Positions 39,001 through 48,000 of a DNA stretch of 64,000 nucleotides are shown in pieces. Every line of letters begins with the position of its first letter. Position 1 is the stretch's first letter. The position numbers were made by a program, and so were the translations under genes. The notes below the pieces were generated by a model, which saw only the letters and a list, made by a program, of their open reading frames with translations, searched no databases and was not told where the DNA came from. This DNA is from Atriophallophorus winterbourni (taxonomy: Eukaryota; Platyhelminthes; Trematoda; Plagiorchiida; Microphallidae), in NCBI GenBank assembly GCA_013407085.1, contig JACCGJ010024172.1, forward strand, positions 1 through 64,000, read 5' to 3'.

Positions 39001-42000
39001 GGACGAGCGATGCTATTTGCACCATGTCGACGTGAGCAACGATTAGCAACGGAAAGTATCATCCGCACCTCCACAGCTTGCAGGTGACATTAATATTAGT
39101 TCACGCCATCCGAGTGAAACTGACATAGTTCGACCAAATACAGAGCGCTCTGGGAGATATTTTCACTAACGAATCGGACTGTTTAGGCATTCGAAAAGAA
39201 GTGGAACATGTTGTAAACCCATGGTCGACACCGACCAATAGAAGCCAACAACATCATAAATAATTTTACAACCGGATTCTCGTAGTATCTTATGTAAGAT
39301 CTTTATCATTATAGGACATAATATTATGTTACAGAGCAAGTAAATCATTAAAAATCATACACAGCATTGACCATGAATTTTTAATTCTGTTTCGTTCTCT
39401 TCGACAAGATCTAGATTAAAGTAATAAAAACAAGATCAGATATGAATTGTCTAACCTGTGTACGAGTTTGACGTTTTTGCCAATAATGATTCATGGACTG
39501 CAATTAACGGAGATGGTAGTGGTGATGGATGCGTAGCAAAATAATAATGGGGTGTTGATGGTTGGAATGAAGTGGAAGTAGAGACGACACGTGACCTTCG
39601 AATGCCGAAAGGTCTTCGAGTGGACCGCATTTCTCGTACAGGTTTTTGATCGATCAAGCTGGTGGATTTGATCATCTGCGAATTCTTCGGATAAATCGCA
39701 TTTCCCAAAGTTGCCGAATGGATATCTTGCATCGTGTGGCTTCGCACGCTATAATCGGTAAACAATACAATTAAGTGGAATAAAAGGAAAAAAAGAATTT
39801 GGTTTCACGATTTTGTTTAAAATATATCGAAACGTATTTAACTCAGCGAAGTGAAAACACATGAAAAATATAAAACATTACAACCATCATTATGATACAC
39901 CCCGTTGCATTTACTTCATAATTATAGCACGCTTGTGATCTGCTTTTTTGTACATTTATTTGCTAAATATTTTGTATTTCTCTCTCAGTACATTTACTCT
40001 CGTTTTATATAAGTAAAGCCTTACTTATTCTATACAAACGTGACTTCTTTCGGACACAATTCGGACCTTATTCTAAAGCGTTACAATTTACACATCTAGA
40101 ACACGATTTATCCAACATTACGAGCACTATTCTTCGACGCTGATCCAAACTCACCATATGAGCCTATATGTTGAATTCATTGGTTTTATTCTTTCAAAGC
40201 TTATCCTAACTCTGTGGAACGTTTTAAAGCCGACAAAATCGAAACTCATTCATTTCATCTATCCTCAGATCTTTAATAATATTGGGTACTGAAACGAATA
40301 TTATTCATTATAAGAGACAATGTATCAACTTTATGTCCACAGAAGAATATTATTAATGTTTAATATCTCTTGCAAACGTGCAAGTAAATATCTGGCCGAT
40401 ACGTTGATCAGTTTGTGCTAAAAATAAAGAAATCGGTCAAGGATAGCGAATTCAAAGCTTTCACCGCAGTGGAATATCAGAAAAAATATATCCGAGATGC
40501 TGCTATAGACGAAATTCAGTACTCACCTTTCCGCAAAAAATGTGTTCGGGCAATCAGAACTCGGTCTAGAGTGAGCACGCTGACTTACGAGTTCTCTTGA
40601 ATTAGCTAAAAAGCAGCCAAAATCATATACAGTTATTCAGTTCCTCTCTTGTTCAGATGACTCCATACACACAACAAAAGCAGAGGGACTCTCATCACAG
40701 TCTAATCCGTGTGGTGATAATACTACTGCTTCATCAAGATCCACGCAATCTCGTTATTTGCAAGGTTACAGCAAACACCGTCGTTCCAAATTCCGTGCAA
40801 GATAGACTGTGTGCAATAATTGTGGTAAAAGAAGTCACTTTCATTGTGTGTGCCCTTCATACAAACTGTGTGTAAATATCAGTTTTATCATCTATGTCGG
40901 TTGCTGCTGAACCTGCTTGCTTATCTCTCACCATCACAACTGTTGAAATTAACGGAATCTTCCTCCATGCTCTTGTTGATACTGGAAGATCTTGTAGTTT
41001 CATCAGCCCTAACCTAGTAAATTAATACAATTGGAAAGTTTACCCAAGCTCTTCAGTAGTCGAAATGGCGTCTAGGACACTCTCCTGACAAAAGACGGGT
41101 TAATGCATTGTATCTGTCCAATACGGATGTGCCCCATATGACAAATTTAAAATATTCTTACTGAGTAAACATTGCACTTAAGTCATATTGTCACATGAAT
41201 TCCTTGGTTTGCACACCAAGATTGATATTCCGCTCGGTAGGGATCGTGGCTCCTTTATTCTCTGCAGCTTGACTGTTGCAAGCGTTGAATCTCCATGATT
41301 CTTTACGAACCTGTCCCCAGCTTACAAGCCTGATGCAAAAAAATCGAGAAGATATTACTTAGATGATGATTAATTCATAAGAAATGAAGTTGGTCACTTG
41401 TTTCAAGAAGGCATTACTGACCCTTCAACATCCTGATGGAGATCCCATGTGCTAGTCACAAATAATGCGAACCACAAACGTAAAATGTTCGTGGATTACA
41501 ATAGGACCCTCAATTAGTTTACATATTTGAATGCGTACCCATTGCCGTGTCTTGATAAAAATTTTGAATTGATCTCACGCTTCGGGAATAATAGTACTTT
41601 AGACAATGTACCTGCTTATCACCAAATTCCGATGACTGCAACCGACAATCCACTTTTGAATCTGTTGGTGGTCAACCCCATTTTACCCCATACCGTTCGG
41701 TTTTACAAAAGGTTTTGTATCTTTTCAATATGCAATTGCTGGCATCATAGTGACCAAAAATTTGAAAATCACTTAGAAAACGTCACAGTTTTTGATAACA
41801 ATTAGAAGGAGCATGATGCTCATATCGATTCATTCATGGAGGCTCAGACAAAGTATACAATAACACTTATTGCTTATAAAACTCTCACAACTGCAGAGAG
41901 TGCATCTGTTTGTCTACAAAATCTCAAAGGGTGTGATTAAACTAGACGCAGAACACATGGAACCTATTCGCAGCATACCTACCCCATGTTTGCTTACTAA

Positions 42001-45000
42001 TCGTACTGGATACCTCTCCTACTTCTCCTCATAAAATAACTAAACTGGTCAAAAACAACAGATTCCCTCTATTTGATGACGACCAGGCAAACTTTGAAAA
42101 ATCTGGGAAGCGAAATTTAGAGTGCCACGTTTAATACAATAAACTATATCAAAACATTGGTTGTCGAAACATAAGCTTACGATGTTGCCATTGCCGCTTC
42201 TCTTAGTAAAAACCACAAACCCATTACCTTTTTCTCGAAAACAGTCAATCGTAGCAACAAAACACTAGGCTGTAGAGAATAGGGTATATGCCATTTTTAA
42301 TCCAACGGGAAATGGATGCACCTTATGCTTGGCAGACCATTCAAACTGTTAACTGACTAGTGCTCAGTTACATTTTTGTATGATGGCGGCTAGAAGACCA
42401 AACTGAAAAACAATAAGATACAGCGCTGAAAAATCGAGCTTTCCGAATTCAATTATGATTTCGTTTATCGGCTGGGTAAAGAAATCCATGTCTCTGACAC
42501 TTTTTCGTAACGTCTACGTTCTACGTTCGAACCCTGAAAAACTGAGGGGTCTGCAAAAATCACTGTGTCATCTTGGTGATATCCGAAAGTTTTATTTCGT
42601 CTGGTACAAATATCTACACTATTCTGTGGACGACGTTGAACGAGCCATTACCAATTGCAGTGCCAATGTTTCTCAAGTCCTCATGTATTCTTATTAAAGG
42701 TCCTGTACCTTCAAATACTCTGTATCGCTCCTCGCTGACGAAATATCTCTGTTCTATTTTGCCATTTCATGTGCGGACTTTTCATCAGCTACTGTATTTG
42801 GTTGTCGCAACAACTTTTCGCTTTATTCTGGAGGTATGCCCATATCTCGTATGATATAGGTTCATCCTTCTTGTCCTCCGAACGTAAAAACTTTCGGACT
42901 GAGGAAGTATTTGCCAAGAGCCACACAGCGGTCTATAATCCACAAGGTAACGGCCACGTTGTAGGTCTCAATGACACACTTTGAAAAAGAAGAAGCCTTG
43001 CAATAAAAACTCAGAATGTACGGATTCATTGTTTGGTGATTGTTTCGCTGAATGTTTTACACAACCTCCGGTTATTGGTTTGCACACCAAAGATTCGCTT
43101 TCAGTTGAGCTGTTGCCGACGTCACCAGATGAAACCCATTATAAACCCTTAACAGTTAGAAAAACAGCAACGTTTTCACCTCTATTGTCTGAGAAACCGA
43201 GAATTTTAACATCAATTTGGACTGACCAATACTTTATTCACACCAACTGTTTCATAACAAGGTCGAGATGAATGTTATGATTATTACTGTTTTGTGGTGT
43301 ACGTATTTTTGCAAGCGCTTACCGAAATTTTTCATATTTATATTTAGCACACGTACTCAAGTTCTAGATAAGTAAAATGTTACTTATTCTATACAAATCT
43401 GACTTCCTTTCGAACTCAATACGGACATTATACCAAACATTTAACTGTTTTTAGCACATGTATATCACACCATCTAAAATCCACGACTACATCTTGCTAA
43501 GCCCGCGGTTCAAGTGCTTAACTTTTGAAACCACTTTTTGTATGTTGATTTTGATGCCTCTTAAGTATGTGCAGATGAGTATCTCGACACAATTTAAGAT
43601 AGAATGTTAGAACGTATTTCTCGTCCCATCGTTATTTTTTATGTGAGACAGACAATCGACACATTTGCGAATCATCGAAAGTTTTTAATTGGGTATACAG
43701 ATCAGTGTTCTACAGACGTGAAGACCAGTGAAGTCATGCTACTGTTAAAAACAAACCCGTCAAGATATTACCCTTCGACTTGCAAATCATAATAATCCTG
43801 AGAGTTAATTGAACTCCAATTTAAGCGAGCTGAAATTACATAATTAAATGACGTGTCCTAAGACATGTGAAGAATCTTGAATAATACAGGCATAAGAAAA
43901 ACGAATATGAAGTGGAACTAGTCTTCTCTTCATTTTATAACGACTGAAGTATATGGAAATTTATGTGGCGCGATTTATTTTTAATTGCTCTGGGTTTCAC
44001 TTAAAGCCAAATTATTTTTTATATATAATAAATTTATATATATATGCAATATCCATCTAATGAGTTGTTCGTTTCGTTGAGAAAGATTCTAAACCAAGTT
44101 GATTCCATTAATCAGTGTCTACTAACGTGGAAAGCGCTAAAACCCAATTCATAGTAAAATGCCGATTTATTTGCGGATATCCATTACACGAGATGGGTCA
44201 TTGCTTTTATGACAAATTGATCGTAACTTTCTAGAATTTTCTAATCGATATTGCATCGAAAATTGTTGTAAACGTTGTTTCAAGTTAAATTGGTGAATCG
44301 AGTCGTATTCACTGATTTAGAGTAGTGTCCAGGTTCCAGTCAATCAAGTATTTGGGCTGATTTATGGGTTAGGAATATTTTCTCATTACATTTTCACTGT
44401 AATAATAAGCCGATTTGATTGAATTAAAAGACTGTGTCGAACACTAGAATGGGAGTTAAGAAATATCTGACTTTCGCAGATCATCATTTTATTATACCTT
44501 ACAATTCGTAATTGAATAATTATTTGAGATTAAATATAACTGAAAAACAAAAGCGCTCCCTGCACTGTTGGAGATCACATTGTAATCCCCGCATGCTGGG
44601 ACACATGTTGCCTGCTTGTGACGTGCCATTTGACATTTCGATTGTGTCTGATTTTACCCACGCCGGAACTTTCATTGGCATTTCTAGCAATTATTCAGAT
44701 TTCAAAGATTTACCCACGCTCAAAACAAATGCAAAATGGACATTGCTGACTATATAGAATGACATTTTATGATTACTGCCTGCCCAAATGGTATCGTTCA
44801 CTTTGCGATGAGTAAACTAAAAGGCACTCAAACAAACAATAGGTGTTAATCATTTTTTATTGATTAGGGTCATTCACCTACTGACACCAGGTACAAATGT
44901 CAAGTGAAAACGCGTTTAGAATTAAGTTCAATTTGTTCGAAACAAGTTTGCTTCGAGCACATATGTCGTGTACCATGCAAGTTACATTTTCGTTTACAAC

Positions 45001-48000
45001 CAGATGGTGCTTAACATTTGACCGAATTTGCGAAGATTAATCGCGATTTATAAAGAAACAACAAAATGTAAATTCACCACAACAATGGTGATTTTCATCA
45101 AATCGTAAACGGTTGCATGTTCAGGCGTTTAACAAGCTAACACATAAAATACATATTATCCCATTTGTTAGAAAATAGGTACTCGTAAAATCATTCGTTA
45201 AACGGAGATAATTCAATGGGTTCAACATTCATGTTTTTCAATTTTATTTATCAATGGATGGCTCTGCATTATTCAAAGATTTTGAAATAAACTAATTAAA
45301 ACACGCAGTGGAATGTAATGACATATCAAATCTTTGATAGTCTTTCAAACAACGCTGAAGTCTGTTAGGTGAACGATAATCGTTAACTCTGATTTCGCAG
45401 CATAGATGACTTACAAAATACTCATTTTCATGCATTTTCATCATACACAAATACCGGCTTCCTGCTTTTTTCACACATCAGGTAGTGCGAGTAGAATCAG
45501 TATCCACATGTCTGGAACAGTTTACAAATGGCATAGTAGGTGTGAACTTGTGAGCCATTTTTGATTAGGTTTCATAGGACCAACCTGTTCAATCACATCA
45601 TGTGTGTGGGTAAATGTGAGTTGCTTTCAATCGTGGCAACGAACTCCGATTGCTTTATTGCATGATGATGTACATTTTACTTGCTGGGTGAGTTGCGTTC
45701 ATCCATGCCAGCAAATTGCGATTTGTTTTATCATGCACTGGCCAACATTCTACTTGTTTCCGCCTGCTTTCTCTAATCTAGCAACCAGCTTGATTTTCGG
45801 TTTAATCAGAATTTGCGTGCATTGGTTTTGTTGTACTATAAATAAATACAATGTCCTTGAAAGACACTTTTGACGTTTGACATGTGACATCTGTTTAAAC
45901 TTTTCATTCCGGCATTGCTCTGTTTTCCACACTGCTGAGTTAAAGATTGCGCAACAAATGTATCTAAATTACAACATCATATGGTAAACAACCTCAATCG
46001 TCACGGCGATAAATAAGTTTGCCATTGACATTAATTTTGTACTTTTAATGAATTATATTCTAGGGTCGATAAATATCATTAAATACATTATAAACTAACT
46101 GAATGTTTTGCATTCACTGATACTTAATAGATAATTGAATTGCATGCAATAGTTACAAATAACCAATGATAGCTGATACTGGGCTAATAATAAAGTAAAG
46201 AAATATACTGCTGTATATACTGTATATCTGTCCATTGAGAAAAAAACTTTTAAATTCACATCAGCATTTTCATCAAATCATTGCATAAAATTTTGATTAT
46301 TGTTCAATGCCTTCAAAAAATAAATGAATATCAGGAACTTTAATTAGCTCAGTATTGATGCATATAAAACGGATTTATTTAACATTAAAAGAACCAACTG
46401 TTTTTTAGTGCTTCTTATAACGTTGTTAATGTGCCGGTTTCTCTAATTTGTTTACTCATCTGATTTTTCATGACAATGTTGCCATTAAGTCAAATAGATG
46501 GAATATTCTGTTAGTTCAGAAGTCATTGTGTTTTCAATTCAATCGCCAAAATTCGAGGACGCCGGTAATGCAGATATCTTATCATTAGCACATTTAACGA
46601 CAAAGTGACACTTTCTGCACTCGTTCAGGTGATTTATATACTTCAGTTTCACGAAAAGCTACTAGTATTTCTATGGTCACTGTACTTTTTCATTTATTTC
46701 AATGAATTCAGTTGCCGAAGCTGAACATATTTCTGATCGGCTTATGTTGGAATGCACATATTCTTTCCTCTATATATCGTGGAGCTTGCAGATGATATGC
46801 TGAACATTACCCTTCAACACTACACAAGAGTGGTAAGAGCCGAAACAAATTTTGACAACCATAGCTATCCCAAATAAATCGAAGTTATGTAGTATTGCAT
46901 GCGATGAACAAATTTACCAACTATCGAACCATATGCACTACGTCGTGGTCGGTAACGAGATGATGAGACTTTGGAGTATATCTTTTGGCATGAAATACGT
47001 TGACAAATCAGAACAAAATAAAAACAGGAACAGATATTTCGAGGAACGTATTGTGGTAACAGGATTTAAATATATAAGATGAGCATATATTTCAACTAAT
47101 TTGAGTTCTTTTGCGATGTATGATTTGTGGCTGAACGTTATTAGCAGTGGGAAGGTTGACCTCAAATCTGAATCGGGACACAGACGTTTTATACTCGAAG
47201 CCTGAGTAAACAACATTCGCTAGGTTCGGAACAGCGGTTTGATTTGATTTACCAGACGTAACCCCTTGAATATAAACGACCAGCCAAAAGTAAATTGATG
47301 TGAGATAGGTTTGTTCGCTGCAGAAACGATACAGTATAGGGAAATCAATTTAAACGCACATCGCTTTTTTGCAAAATGATGGGGATACACAAAACAATCT
47401 TACGCAAATGAAACTCCAAGTTATTTGGGAAAAGATAAGCTTAGATAATAATTAGGCTCAAGATTCATTCTCGCAACTTATTACAGAGAAATGATTTAAA
47501 TTCTTGAAATAAAAGTTGCAATGGATTATGCAACAATATTTAAAAACGACGTAAATGAAAACTTCGGATCTTTCGCGAAATAAATCATAGGAGATTTGGG
47601 AGAGACCCTTCTGGTAATGTCGGAAGCCACGATGGTAGTCTAATATGAATTCTTTTTATTGAGGTTACCCATCATACGCATTCGACACATTTGTGTTTTA
47701 TCGTGGTGGTGGTGGTGACGTTCAGTCCGATTGGTTAACACGTTTGTCTTATGTGTGGTTATCGGCGGATTAATCACCGCGGATGTTCATTAAGTGAAAG
47801 ATGCCTCATCTCAATCACTCCAATAGACTGGTTGTAAAAATTCTTCGCAATAAACTGAGGTAAACGAACGGATTGGCAAAGCGAATTCCCCTTTGTTCAG
47901 TTTGTACACCCGTATCTTGGGCAAACGAATATGTACGGTTATTAAAACAATGGTAGTATAAAGCACAGAGTATGAAATGCCTCGATGCATGAGAATGAAG

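Larger units (their letters stand above)
39930..43500 (+). mobile_element. Second gypsy-like LTR retrotransposon, heavily eroded
   Basis: Related blocks at both ends (TAAGTAAAG..TTACTTATTC, ATACAAA.CTGACTT) mark LTRs roughly 39,930-40,160 and 43,290-43,500. Between them the order gag, knuckle, protease, RT, RNase H, integrase is kept on the plus strand, with many stops and shifts. It belongs to a different gypsy family from the one at 33.4 kb, because it has a CCHC knuckle and a full pol order. Confidence 0.75.
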
